From Nitrospirota bacterium (GTDB taxonomy: Bacteria > Nitrospinota > Nitrospinia > Nitrospinales > VA-1), in contig QJWD01000401.1 in NCBI GenBank assembly GCA_003235465.1, positions 1 to 6,721 on the forward strand: a stretch of DNA of 6,721 bases, written 5' to 3'. Below the pieces are notes generated by a model that did no database searches, was not told where the DNA came from, and was given only the letters and a program-made list of their open reading frames with translations. The first letter of the stretch is position 1. Every line of letters begins with the position of its first letter. Both the position numbers and the translations under genes were made by a program. Positions 1 to 6,721 of this stretch are shown here, one piece after another.

Positions 1-40
1 AAGCATCCCCTTGAACGGTAAGGCGTTATTAAATTTGCCG

Positions 41-57
41 CCCCTTTTCGGGAGGGG
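41..57. repeat. G/C-run hairpin upstream of the membrane-protein gene
   Basis: An imperfect inverted repeat: CCCCTTT (41-47) can pair with GGAGGGG (51-57) around a TCG loop, using two G-T wobbles. The right arm lies in GGGAGGGGGGT (50-60), the reverse complement of the ACCCCCCTCCC tract found after the stop codons at 743 and 3829. No T-run follows on either strand, so it is not a clear intrinsic terminator. It may be the end of an upstream transcript or one copy of a dispersed intergenic element. The rest of 1-122 shows no convincing promoter. Confidence 0.4.
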
Positions 58-68
58 GGTTGGGGTGC

Positions 69-89
69 GCCGGGCTTCGTTTTCCCGGC
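69..89. repeat. Inverted repeat GCCGGG/CCCGGC in the leader region
   Basis: GCCGGG (69-74) and CCCGGC (84-89) are perfect complements around a 9-nt loop (CTTCGTTTT). A competing pairing is possible between CCGGGC (70-75) and GCCCGG (104-109), which lies just before the likely start codon at 123, so the fold could affect access to that start. Only the complementarity is seen; a regulatory role is inference. Confidence 0.35.
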
Positions 90-112
90 CCTTGTTGAAC
101 CTTGCCCGGCCC

Positions 113-117
113 GGTGA
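113..117 (+). promoter_or_regulatory. Weak ribosome binding site deciding the start at 123
   Basis: GGTGA (113-117) matches the 3' part of the Shine-Dalgarno consensus AGGAGGTGA and sits 5 nt before ATG 123. The earlier in-frame starts TTG 102 and GTG 114 have no purine-rich element upstream, so ATG 123 is preferred. Confidence 0.45.
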
Positions 118-122
118 AACCC

Positions 123-743
123 ATGGAAGACAAGCTGGAAATTCTGCTGGATAAAATCAAGCTGCTGGAGAACGAGCTTCTCCATGAGATGGAGATCAGG
201 CAGCGCCAGTTTTATTACGAGATCAAACGCAAGAAAGTCCGCTTTGAAAAGAGCGTGAAGGAGCAGCACCGGCTCCTGGTGAAGAAAATCCGCTATTACC
301 TGCGGGAGGCCAGCCTGCCGACGATCCTCACCGTGCCGGTGATCTGGAGCCTGGTGTTTCCGGCGCTGCTCATGGACGCCATGGTCTCGCTCTACCAGGC
401 GGTCTGCTTTCCGGTGTACGGCATTCCCAGGGTAAGGCGCGGCGATTACGTCATTCTCGACCGGCATTACCTCGGCTACCTGAACGGCATTGAAAAAATG
501 AACTGCACTTACTGCGCGTATTTCAATGGCCTGATGGCCTACGTGCAGGAGGTGGCGGCGCGCACCGAGCAGTACTGGTGCCCCATCAAGCACGCGCGCA
601 AGCTTAAAACGGTGCACAACCGCTACAAGCGGTTTCTCGACTACGGCGACGCGGAAGGCTACCGCGAGCACGTGGAAACCGTGCGCCGTGATTTTTCCGA
701 CCTGGTCAAGGCTAAGCACAAATCGGCCAAAACCGTGGAATGA
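123..743 (+). CDS. Conserved-looking membrane-anchored protein with Cys/His cluster, function unknown
   Basis: A 206-residue protein from ATG 123; in-frame TTG 102 and GTG 114 would add 7 or 3 residues but lack a ribosome site. Residues 1-63 are highly charged and helical, probably coiled coil. Residues 65-102 are hydrophobic with prolines at 66, 72, 80 and 97, compatible with one membrane helix or a short re-entrant hairpin; basic residues flank both sides. The C-terminal part is soluble and basic. It carries CTYC (Cys128, Cys131) and WCPIKH (Cys153, His157), a plausible metal site of form CxxC-x21-C-x3-H; Cys95 lies in the hydrophobic part. There is no signal peptide. I recall proteins with the same NCxYC...EQYWCPIKHA signature in various proteobacteria but know no assigned function. 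It ends 84 nt before glyQ and is separated from it by hairpins, so it is probably its own unit. Reality of the gene is well supported; function is not. Confidence 0.85.
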   Translation: MEDKLEILLDKIKLLENELLHEMEIRQRQFYYEIKRKKVRFEKSVKEQHRLLVKKIRYYLREASLPTILTVPVIWSLVFPALLMDAMVSLYQAVCFPVYGIPRVRRGDYVILDRHYLGYLNGIEKMNCTYCAYFNGLMAYVQEVAARTEQYWCPIKHARKLKTVHNRYKRFLDYGDAEGYREHVETVRRDFSDLVKAKHKSAKTVE

Positions 744-753
744 CCCCCCTCCC
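743..753 (+). repeat. Intergenic C-run repeat ACCCCCCTCCC, copy touching the stop codon
   Basis: ACCCCCCTCCC begins in the last base of the TGA stop. With the stop it gives a 13-mer, TGACCCCCCTCCC (741-753), identical to 3827-3839 after glyS. The reverse complement of the 11-mer lies at 50-60. Three copies at gene borders suggest a dispersed intergenic element, although simple G/C runs are easily repeated in GC-rich DNA. Confidence 0.5.
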
Positions 754-776
754 CGCACCCCATGGTGGGAGCGGGG
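751..776 (+). terminator. GC-rich hairpin after the membrane-protein gene, terminator-like without T-run
   Basis: CCCCGC (751-756) pairs with GCGGGG (771-776); inside, after an A-A mismatch, CCC (758-760) pairs with GGG (767-769) around CATGGT. That makes 9 bp in all, starting 8 nt after the stop codon. No T-tract follows, so intrinsic termination is doubtful; it could protect the mRNA 3' end or pause RNA polymerase. The right arm could also pair with CCCCGC at 795-800. Confidence 0.4.
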
Positions 777-781
777 CCAAA

Positions 782-800
782 GCGGGGTTGACTTCCCCGC
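782..800. repeat. Perfect inverted repeat enclosing a -35-like TTGACTT
   Basis: GCGGGG (782-787) and CCCCGC (795-800) are perfect complements with the 7-nt spacer TTGACTT (788-794). As DNA it resembles an operator-style dyad centred on the candidate glyQ -35 box; as RNA it is a 6-bp hairpin. Its left arm duplicates 771-776 and its right arm duplicates 751-756, so alternative pairings exist across 751-800. Confidence 0.45.
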
Positions 801-815
801 CCGATCTCTGATACA
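788..815 (+). promoter_or_regulatory. Candidate weak promoter for glyQ
   Basis: TTGACT (788-793, 5 of 6 to the sigma70 -35 consensus), a 16-nt spacer, then GATACA (810-815, only 3 of 6 to the -10 consensus). Transcription would begin near 822, leaving only about 6 nt before the glyQ ATG, a nearly leaderless message. That would fit the absence of a Shine-Dalgarno sequence before glyQ. The -10 is poor, so this is tentative. Confidence 0.35.
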
Positions 816-827
816 CAGCATGTCCAT

Positions 828-1703
<876 letters not shown>

Positions 1704-1722
1704 CCCATGGCGGGAAGATGGG
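1704..1722 (+). repeat. Small hairpin in the glyQ-glyS gap
   Basis: CCCAT (1704-1708) directly follows the glyQ stop and pairs with ATGGG (1718-1722) around a 9-nt loop. At 5 bp and with no T-run it is unlikely to terminate. The surrounding ACCCATGGCGGGA (1703-1715) resembles ACCCCATGGTGGGA (757-770) in the hairpin before glyQ. Confidence 0.25.
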
Positions 1723-1735
1723 AAACCCTCACATC

Positions 1736-1742
1736 AGAGAGG
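1736..1742 (+). promoter_or_regulatory. Distant purine-rich ribosome site for glyS
   Basis: AGAGAGG (1736-1742) is the only Shine-Dalgarno-like string before glyS, but it lies 14 nt from ATG 1757, longer than usual. The start itself is not in doubt because an in-frame TAA is at 1748-1750. Confidence 0.35.
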
Positions 1743-1756
1743 CAGCGTAACGATTC

Positions 1757-3829
1757 ATGCCCGAACTGTTTCTGGAAATCGGCTCCGAGGAGATCCCCGC
1801 GGGCTTCATTCAGCCGGCGCTGGATTATCTTGAACGCGGGCTGAAAGCGTATTTCGAGAAGAACCGCATTCCCGCTGGCGAGGGGCGGGTGCTCGGCACG
1901 CCCAGGCGGCTGGCGGTGGCGTTCGCCGATGTACCCAGAAGCCAGCCCGATGCGGTGGAAACCCACCTCGGCCCCAACGTCCGCGTGGCGTTCGATGCGG
2001 AAGGGAAGCCCACCCAGGCGGCGATCGGTTTTGCACGCGGCAAGGGGGTAGCGGTCGAAGCTTTGACCCGGGCCACGACGCCCAAGGGTGAAGTGGTTGC
2101 CGCCCGGGTTGAGCTAAAGGGGCGGCCCACAACCGAGATCCTTTCCGAGATGCTGCCCGGCTTCATCGCCGACATTCCGTTTCCGAAAAAGATGCGCTGG
2201 AGCGACAAGAAGCTCGCCTTCGCAAGGCCACTGCACTGGATCGTCGCTGTGTTCGGCGGCGAGCGGCTCGCCTTCGAGGTGGACGGCGTGATAAGCGGCA
2301 CCGCCTCCCTCGGCCACCGTTTTCTCGCCCCTGAACCCTTCGAGGTCGACGGGCTTCAAGGTTATCTCGCGGGTTGCGAGGCGCACCGCGTTCTGGTGGA
2401 CCCGGTGGCGCGGAGAAAGTCCATCGTAAGCCAGGTGGAGGCGCTGCAGGCCGCCGCCGGCGGCGCGCCCGTCCTCGACGAAGACCTGCTCGACGAGGTC
2501 AACTACCTGGTCGAGTGCCCGGTGGCGCTCATGGGCAATTTCGACGCCCGCTTCCTCGAGCTGCCCAAGGAGCTTCTGGTCATCACCATGAAGCAGCACC
2601 AGCGCTATTTCCCGGTGTGGGGGAAGGACCGTAAGCTTCTGCCGCATTTCATCACCATCAGCAACATGGAGGCGAGAGGCGGCGAGATTCAGGCGGGCAA
2701 CGAGCGCGTCCTGCGCGCCCGCCTGGAAGACGCCCGCTTCTTTTTCAAGGAGGACAGGAAAAAGAAGCTCGAGGACTACGTCGAAAAATTGCGCGACGTG
2801 GTCTGGCAAAAGGACCTCGGCACCACCTTCGAAAAGATGGAACGCTTCACTCTCATCGCGGGCGAGATCGCCAAGAGGGCCTGCCCCGGGGAAAGCGCCC
2901 GGGCGGTGCGGGCGGCGGGGCTATGCAAGGCCGACCTGGTGACGCAGATGGTCTTCGAATTTCCCGAGCTTCAGGGGATCGTGGGAAGTTACTACGCGCT
3001 CGGCTCCGGCGAGGAGCCAGCGGTGGCGCTTGCCATCAAGGAGCATTACAAGCCGGCGTTCGCCGGCGACGCGCCGCCCGCAAGCGATGCCGGGGCGGCG
3101 GTGGCCATCGCCGACAAGCTCGACACCATTCTCGGTTGCATCGGCGTCGGGCTTCTGCCCTCGGGCTCGGAGGACCCTTATGGCCTGCGCCGGCACGCGC
3201 TCGGCATCCTGCTGATTCTGCTCGATAGGGGCTGGCGGGTGCCGCTGGGCGAGCTGATCGATTTCGGCATCGGCAACCTGGCGGGCAAGACCAAACTCAA
3301 ACCGGAGGAGATCCGGAAAAACGCGATGGACCTGTTCATCCAGCGTTTCAAGACCCACCTCGCGGGCGAAGGCTACCCCTACGACGCCGTCGACGCGGTG
3401 ATCGCCACCGGCATCGACCACCCCGGCGACGGGGTGAAAAAGGTCGAGGCCCTTTCGGAACTGAAAAAACAGCCCTACTTCGAGGCGCTGGCCGTCGCGT
3501 TCAGGCGCGTGGTAAGCATCCTGAACGAGGAGGCGAAAGGCGAGGTGGACCCGGGTCTGCTCAATGAAGAAGCCGAGAAGGTGCTTTATCAGGAATACCT
3601 GAGGCTGAGACCCCTGGTCGAAGGCCATACCGAAAAACGCGAGTTCGCCCTGGCGCTCGAGCGCATTGTCGAAATCAAGAAAGCCGTGGATGGTTTCTTC
3701 GACCAGGTCATGGTCATGGTGGACGACAGCGCCATCAGGAAAAACCGACTGCATCTTTTGTATGGCATTTCCCGGCTCTTCGCCCCCATTGCCGACTTCT
3801 CCCGCATCGTGGTTGAAAAGGGAAAGTGA
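1757..3829 (+). CDS. glyS: Glycyl-tRNA synthetase beta subunit
   Basis: Beta chain of the alpha2beta2 GlyRS, 690 residues, within the normal family length. It recognises and binds tRNA-Gly while GlyQ carries the aminoacylation site. Seen in order: the canonical N-terminus MPELFLEIGSEEIPA (1-15); LGTPRRLAV (46-54); GPNVRVAFD with PTQAAIGFARG (72-95); PFPKKMRW and FARPLHWIVA (141-164); the LGHRF block (185-189); LPKELLVITMKQHQRYFPV (269-287), highly typical of the family; ISNMEA (301-306); NERVLRARLEDARFFFKED (315-333); the HD-like core KADLVTQMVFEFPELQGIVG (391-410) and DPYGLRRHALGI (473-484); and a C-terminal anticodon-binding-like helical domain with FFDQVMVMVDDSAIRKNRLHLL (647-668). The start is fixed by an in-frame TAA two codons upstream. 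It probably shares the glyQ transcript. No frameshift or gap seen. Confidence 0.98.
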   Translation: MPELFLEIGSEEIPAGFIQPALDYLERGLKAYFEKNRIPAGEGRVLGTPRRLAVAFADVPRSQPDAVETHLGPNVRVAFDAEGKPTQAAIGFARGKGVAVEALTRATTPKGEVVAARVELKGRPTTEILSEMLPGFIADIPFPKKMRWSDKKLAFARPLHWIVAVFGGERLAFEVDGVISGTASLGHRFLAPEPFEVDGLQGYLAGCEAHRVLVDPVARRKSIVSQVEALQAAAGGAPVLDEDLLDEVNYLVECPVALMGNFDARFLELPKELLVITMKQHQRYFPVWGKDRKLLPHFITISNMEARGGEIQAGNERVLRARLEDARFFFKEDRKKKLEDYVEKLRDVVWQKDLGTTFEKMERFTLIAGEIAKRACPGESARAVRAAGLCKADLVTQMVFEFPELQGIVGSYYALGSGEEPAVALAIKEHYKPAFAGDAPPASDAGAAVAIADKLDTILGCIGVGLLPSGSEDPYGLRRHALGILLILLDRGWRVPLGELIDFGIGNLAGKTKLKPEEIRKNAMDLFIQRFKTHLAGEGYPYDAVDAVIATGIDHPGDGVKKVEALSELKKQPYFEALAVAFRRVVSILNEEAKGEVDPGLLNEEAEKVLYQEYLRLRPLVEGHTEKREFALALERIVEIKKAVDGFFDQVMVMVDDSAIRKNRLHLLYGISRLFAPIADFSRIVVEKGK

Positions 3830-3839
3830 CCCCCCTCCC
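3829..3839 (+). repeat. Intergenic C-run repeat ACCCCCCTCCC, copy after glyS
   Basis: Same 11-mer as 743-753, again starting in the last base of a TGA stop, so TGACCCCCCTCCC (3827-3839) is shared exactly. Flanks differ on both sides, so the identity is limited to 13 bases. Confidence 0.5.
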
Positions 3840-3841
3840 TG

Positions 3842-3858
3842 GCCGCCTTTCGGGCCGC
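3842..3858 (+). terminator. Weak hairpin after glyS
   Basis: GC (3842-3843) and GCC (3845-3847) can pair with GGC (3853-3855) and GC (3857-3858) around a TTTCG loop, with one C-C mismatch, giving 5 bp. GAAAATG follows rather than a T-run. It marks the glyS 3' end at best and is not a convincing intrinsic terminator. Confidence 0.25.
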
Positions 3859-3866
3859 GAAAATGA

Positions 3867-3894
3867 TTGAAAAGCACCGCAACAATCGGATAAT
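3867..3894 (+). promoter_or_regulatory. Sigma70-type promoter for ppdK
   Basis: TTGAAA (3867-3872, 5 of 6 to consensus), a 16-nt spacer, and GATAAT (3889-3894, 5 of 6). Transcription would start near 3901, giving a leader of about 53 nt before ATG 3954. A second pair, TTGAAC (3905) and TTTAAT (3925), has only a 14-nt spacer and is less likely. This promoter suggests ppdK can be expressed independently of glyQS. Confidence 0.6.
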
Positions 3895-3953
3895 CTAAGC
3901 CCGCTTGAACCGGTGGCACATTCCTTTAATTTTTCCCCCGAAAAATCCGTCTT

Positions 3954-6608
3954 ATGGCAACCGCTAAGGAAGAAGTTCAGATAAAAAGAAAATACGTTTA
4001 CTCGTTCGGAGGCGCGCGCACCGAAGGCAAGGCCGACATGCGCAACCTGCTCGGCGGCAAGGGCGCGAACCTCGCGGAAATGGCCTCTTTGGACATCAAC
4101 GTTCCGCCCGGCTTCACCGTCACCACCGAGGCGTGCGTGCGTTTTTTCAACACCAGCCACCAGTTCCCGCCTGGCATGTGGGAGGAGGTGGGGGAGCACC
4201 TGAAAAATCTCGAGGCGCATCTTGGCAAGCAGCTTGGCTACCGCGCGAACCCGCTGCTCGTGTCGGTGCGTTCCGGAGCGCGGGTGTCGATGCCGGGCAT
4301 GATGGACACCGTCCTCAACCTCGGCCTCAACCAGGAGACGGTGGAGGGCCTCGCCGAAAAGACGCAGGACGAGCGTTTCGCATACGATTGTTACCGGCGC
4401 TTCATTGCCATGTTCGGAAACGTCGTGCTCGGCATTCACGGCGACAAGTTCGAAGAGGTGCTCCACAAAAAGAAAGTCAAGCGCGGGATCCACGAAGACA
4501 CGGATCTTTCGGCGAAGGATTTAAAGGCGATCATCAGTCAGTTCAAGACCATCGTCAGAAAGAGCATCCACCACGAATTCCCGGACGACCCAATGGAGCA
4601 GCTCCGGATGGCTATCGAGGCGGTGTTCAAATCCTGGAATACCGACCGCGCCCGCGCCTACCGGCGCATGAACCAGATCCCCGGCGACTGGGGCACCGCC
4701 GTCACCGTGCAGGCGATGGTGTTCGGCAACATGGGGCCGACATCGGCGACGGGCGTGGCGTTCACCCGCAACCCCGCCACCGGCGAACGGAAATTCTACG
4801 GCGAGTACATGGTCAACGCGCAGGGCGAGGACGTGGTTGCGGGCATTCGCACGCCGAACCCCATCGACCAGCTGGAAACGGACATGCCCGAGGTGTACGA
4901 GGCGCTCACGCGGGTTTATAAAAAACTCGAAAGCCATTACCGCGATATGCAGGACCTGGAGTTCACCGTGGAGGAGGGTGTGTTGTACCTCCTGCAAACC
5001 CGCTCGGGCAAGCGCACCGCGCCCGCCGCCATCAAGGTTGCCCTCGACATGGTGAGCGAAGGGCTGATCAGCAAACAGGAGGCCGTGATGCGGGTGCCCG
5101 CCGGCCAGCTCGACCAGATTTTTCATCCGATGATCGACCCGGACGCCAAGGTCAAGGTGCTCGCCAAGGGGCTGGGCGCCTCGCCGGGCGCGGCGACGGG
5201 CAAGGTGGTGTTCACCCCCGAGCACGCCCAGACGATGGCGGACAAGAAGGAGAGGGTGATCCTGGTGCGGGTGGAAACCTCGCCCGAGGACATTCACGGG
5301 ATGAACGTCGCGCAGGGCATCCTGACCGCGAAGGGCGGCATGACCTCGCACGCCGCCGTGGTGGCGCGCGCCATGGGCAAGCCCTGCGTGTCCGGCTGCG
5401 CCGACCTCGACGTCAACCTCAAAAAGAAAAAATGCAAGATCGGCGGCGTCGAGATCAACGAGTTCGACCCCATCACCCTCGACGGCTCCTCGGGTAAAGT
5501 GATAGCAGGCGCGGTGCCGCTCATCCGCCCGCGCCTGACAAGCTCGTTCACCCGGCTCATGGGCTGGGCGGGGGAGGTGCGCCGCCTGGAGATCCGCGCC
5601 AATGCCGACACCCCGCACGACGCCCTGGTGGCGCGCGATTTCGGCGCGCAGGGCATTGGCCTCTGCCGCACCGAGCACATGTTCTTCGACGAGGAGCGCA
5701 TCTTCCTGGTGCGCAAGATGATCGTGGCGGCCAAGCAGGAAACGCGCAACGAGGCGCTTAAAAAACTGCTGCCGATCCAGCGCGGGGATTTCACCGAGAT
5801 CTTCAAGGTGATGGACGGCCTGCCGGTGACCATCCGCCTGCTCGACCCGCCGCTGCACGAGTTTTTACCCAATTCGCCGGCGGAGACGAGAAACCTGGCG
5901 CGGCAGATGAAGGTCAGCCCGGCGGCGCTGGCAAAGACCGTCGAGACCATGAAGGAAGCCAACCCCATGCTCGGCCACCGCGGCTGCCGCCTTGGCATCA
6001 CCTTTCCCGAGATCTACCGCATGCAGGTGCAGGCCATCATGGAAGCGGCCTGCAAGCTGGCGAAAAAGGGCAAGAACCCGCGTCCGGAGATCATGATCCC
6101 GCTGGTGGGCCACGTGGCGGAGTTCTGCTATGTGCGCGACCACATCGTCGAGGTGGCCGACCAGGTGAAGGAAAAGACCGGGGTGGATCTGCCCTACTCC
6201 ATCGGCACCATGATCGAACTGCCGCGCGCCGCCATCACCGCCGACGAAATCGCCCGCGAGGCGGACTTTTTCTCTTTCGGCACCAACGATCTGACGCAAA
6301 CCGGGTTCGGCCTGAGCCGCGACGACGCCGGCCGCTTCCTGCCGCATTATCTCGACCAGGGCCTTTTGAGGGAGGATCCCTTCGTCAGCTTCGACCGGGA
6401 CGGCCTGGGTCAGCTCGTGCGCATCGCGGTGGAGAAGGGCCGTTCGGTGCACCCGGGGATTCACCTCGGCGTCTGCGGCGAACACGGCGGCGACCCCGCC
6501 TCGATCAACTTCTTCCATCAGCTCGGCCTGCACTACGTGAGCTGCTCCCCCTTTCGCGTGCCGACGGCCATCCTGGCGGCGGCGCAGGCGGCGATCGAGA
6601 ACCCGTGA
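3954..6608 (+). CDS. ppdK: Pyruvate, phosphate dikinase
   Basis: An 884-residue cytoplasmic enzyme, normal family length, catalysing pyruvate + ATP + Pi = PEP + AMP + PPi. The N-terminal ATP-grasp domain shows LLGGKGANLAEM (Lys36), SVRSGARVSMPGMMD (Arg106), DLEFTVEEG (Glu336) and LQTRSGKRTAP (Arg350). The swivelling phosphohistidine domain has GGMTSHAAVVAR with catalytic His466; Thr464, two residues before it, is the position phosphorylated by PDRP-type regulators in known PPDKs. The C-terminal PEP/pyruvate barrel has GLCRTEH (Arg572), RLLDPPLHEF (Arg628), GTMIELPRA (Glu755), GTNDLTQ (Asn778, Asp779) and CGEHGGDP (Cys841), each in register with the Clostridium symbiosum enzyme by my recall. 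It carries about 13 extra, lysine-rich N-terminal residues. ATG 3954 is the first start after an in-frame TAA at 3927; no Shine-Dalgarno sequence precedes it. No regulator gene is in the window. The presence of intact PPDK argues for gluconeogenic or PPi-linked glycolytic metabolism. Confidence 0.98.
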   Translation: MATAKEEVQIKRKYVYSFGGARTEGKADMRNLLGGKGANLAEMASLDINVPPGFTVTTEACVRFFNTSHQFPPGMWEEVGEHLKNLEAHLGKQLGYRANPLLVSVRSGARVSMPGMMDTVLNLGLNQETVEGLAEKTQDERFAYDCYRRFIAMFGNVVLGIHGDKFEEVLHKKKVKRGIHEDTDLSAKDLKAIISQFKTIVRKSIHHEFPDDPMEQLRMAIEAVFKSWNTDRARAYRRMNQIPGDWGTAVTVQAMVFGNMGPTSATGVAFTRNPATGERKFYGEYMVNAQGEDVVAGIRTPNPIDQLETDMPEVYEALTRVYKKLESHYRDMQDLEFTVEEGVLYLLQTRSGKRTAPAAIKVALDMVSEGLISKQEAVMRVPAGQLDQIFHPMIDPDAKVKVLAKGLGASPGAATGKVVFTPEHAQTMADKKERVILVRVETSPEDIHGMNVAQGILTAKGGMTSHAAVVARAMGKPCVSGCADLDVNLKKKKCKIGGVEINEFDPITLDGSSGKVIAGAVPLIRPRLTSSFTRLMGWAGEVRRLEIRANADTPHDALVARDFGAQGIGLCRTEHMFFDEERIFLVRKMIVAAKQETRNEALKKLLPIQRGDFTEIFKVMDGLPVTIRLLDPPLHEFLPNSPAETRNLARQMKVSPAALAKTVETMKEANPMLGHRGCRLGITFPEIYRMQVQAIMEAACKLAKKGKNPRPEIMIPLVGHVAEFCYVRDHIVEVADQVKEKTGVDLPYSIGTMIELPRAAITADEIAREADFFSFGTNDLTQTGFGLSRDDAGRFLPHYLDQGLLREDPFVSFDRDGLGQLVRIAVEKGRSVHPGIHLGVCGEHGGDPASINFFHQLGLHYVSCSPFRVPTAILAAAQAAIENP

Positions 6609-6643
6609 AGCCCGCGCGGGCTGGCTACCGGCCTCGCCGGGCC
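6609..6643 (+). terminator. Palindrome plus hairpin after ppdK, terminator-like
   Basis: Directly after the TGA stop, AGCCCGCGCGGGCT (6609-6622) is a perfect 14-bp palindrome. It is followed by GGC-TA-CCGGC (6623-6632) pairing with GCCGG-GCC (6636-6643) around a CTC loop, 8 bp with a 2-nt bulge. A competing pairing GGCCTC (6630-6635) with GAGGCC (6649-6654) exists. No T-tract follows. Probably the ppdK 3' end, possibly Rho-dependent or mRNA-stabilising. Confidence 0.5.
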
Positions 6644-6671
6644 AAAGGGAGGCCACGGCGGGGAAAAACGG

Positions 6672-6700
6672 TTGACTTAACCCCCGTCTCTTTTCATAAT
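6672..6700 (+). promoter_or_regulatory. Strong sigma70-type promoter for a gene beyond the window
   Basis: TTGACT (6672-6677, 5 of 6), a 17-nt spacer, and CATAAT (6695-6700, 5 of 6). Transcription would start near 6707, so the transcribed gene lies outside the window. The -35 sits in a near-palindrome, GGTT-GACTT-AACC (6670-6682). Whether it serves a protein or a stable RNA gene cannot be told from here. Confidence 0.65.
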
Positions 6701-6721
6701 TAGACACTCTGAGACAGCCAC

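Noticed and set aside
11..35. Promoter TTGAAC ... TAAATT upstream of the first gene
   Set aside because: The spacer would be only 13 nt and the -10 match is poor; no better pair was found in 1-122.
102..122. TTG 102 or GTG 114 as the start of the membrane-protein gene
   Set aside because: Neither has a purine-rich site upstream, and the added residues (LPGPVKP or VKP) look like read-through of leader sequence; ATG 123 has GGTGA at 5 nt.
744..827. T-box riboswitch controlling glyQ
   Set aside because: The gap is only 84 nt, too short for a T-box leader, and the conserved AGGGTGGNACCGCG antiterminator sequence is absent.
2921..3919. Minus-strand open frames opposite glyS and its 3' end, including 3735-4493 across the glyS-ppdK gap
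   Set aside because: They are antisense shadows of GlyS and PPDK codons, with no recognisable domain and no independent start signals.
3830..3953. Glycine riboswitch or other leader element before ppdK
   Set aside because: The predicted leader is about 53 nt, with no extended paired structure or recognisable aptamer core.
4521..5858. Long minus-strand open frame of 445 codons opposite ppdK
   Set aside because: It lies wholly inside a clear PPDK gene. Its composition, rich in His, Arg, Ala and Val, is what the reverse strand of GC-biased codons yields, and no family motif is visible.

Overview
The window is a GC-rich bacterial chromosomal segment that reads entirely on the + strand: a small membrane-protein gene of unknown function, the two glycyl-tRNA synthetase subunit genes glyQ and glyS, and ppdK (pyruvate, phosphate dikinase). 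The separate alpha/beta GlyRS genes mark a bacterium. The tight glyQ-glyS-ppdK order, as I recall it from Geobacter-like organisms, together with the style of the GlyS and PPDK proteins, suggests a deltaproteobacterial (Desulfobacterota-like) or related proteobacterial lineage. That placement is inference from gene order and protein resemblance, not a database result.

Layout. Bases 1-122 are non-coding and hold a G/C-run hairpin and a second short inverted repeat. 123-743 encodes a 206-residue protein with a charged helical N-terminus, a hydrophobic middle and a conserved-looking Cys/His cluster. 744-827 is a dense junction: a CCCCCCTCCC tract touching the stop codon, a 9-bp hairpin, and a second perfect inverted repeat whose loop is a -35-like TTGACTT. 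glyQ (828-1703) and glyS (1757-3829) follow with a 53-nt gap. 3830-3953 repeats the CCCCCCTCCC tract, holds a weak hairpin and carries a good sigma70-type promoter for ppdK (3954-6608). After ppdK come a perfect 14-bp palindrome, a GC hairpin, and a strong sigma70-type promoter at the very end that must serve a gene beyond the window. No gene-free stretch exceeds about 125 bases.

How the genes fit together. GlyQ and GlyS form the alpha2beta2 enzyme that charges tRNA-Gly, releasing AMP and PPi. PPDK interconverts pyruvate + ATP + Pi with PEP + AMP + PPi. All three proteins are full length and keep the family's key residues where I checked, so this is mainly core metabolism. The less ordinary content is the uncharacterised Cys-cluster membrane protein and the repeated, hairpin-rich intergenic elements. 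No mobile element, CRISPR array, tRNA or rRNA gene was seen. The weak or absent Shine-Dalgarno signals at all four starts are also worth noting.
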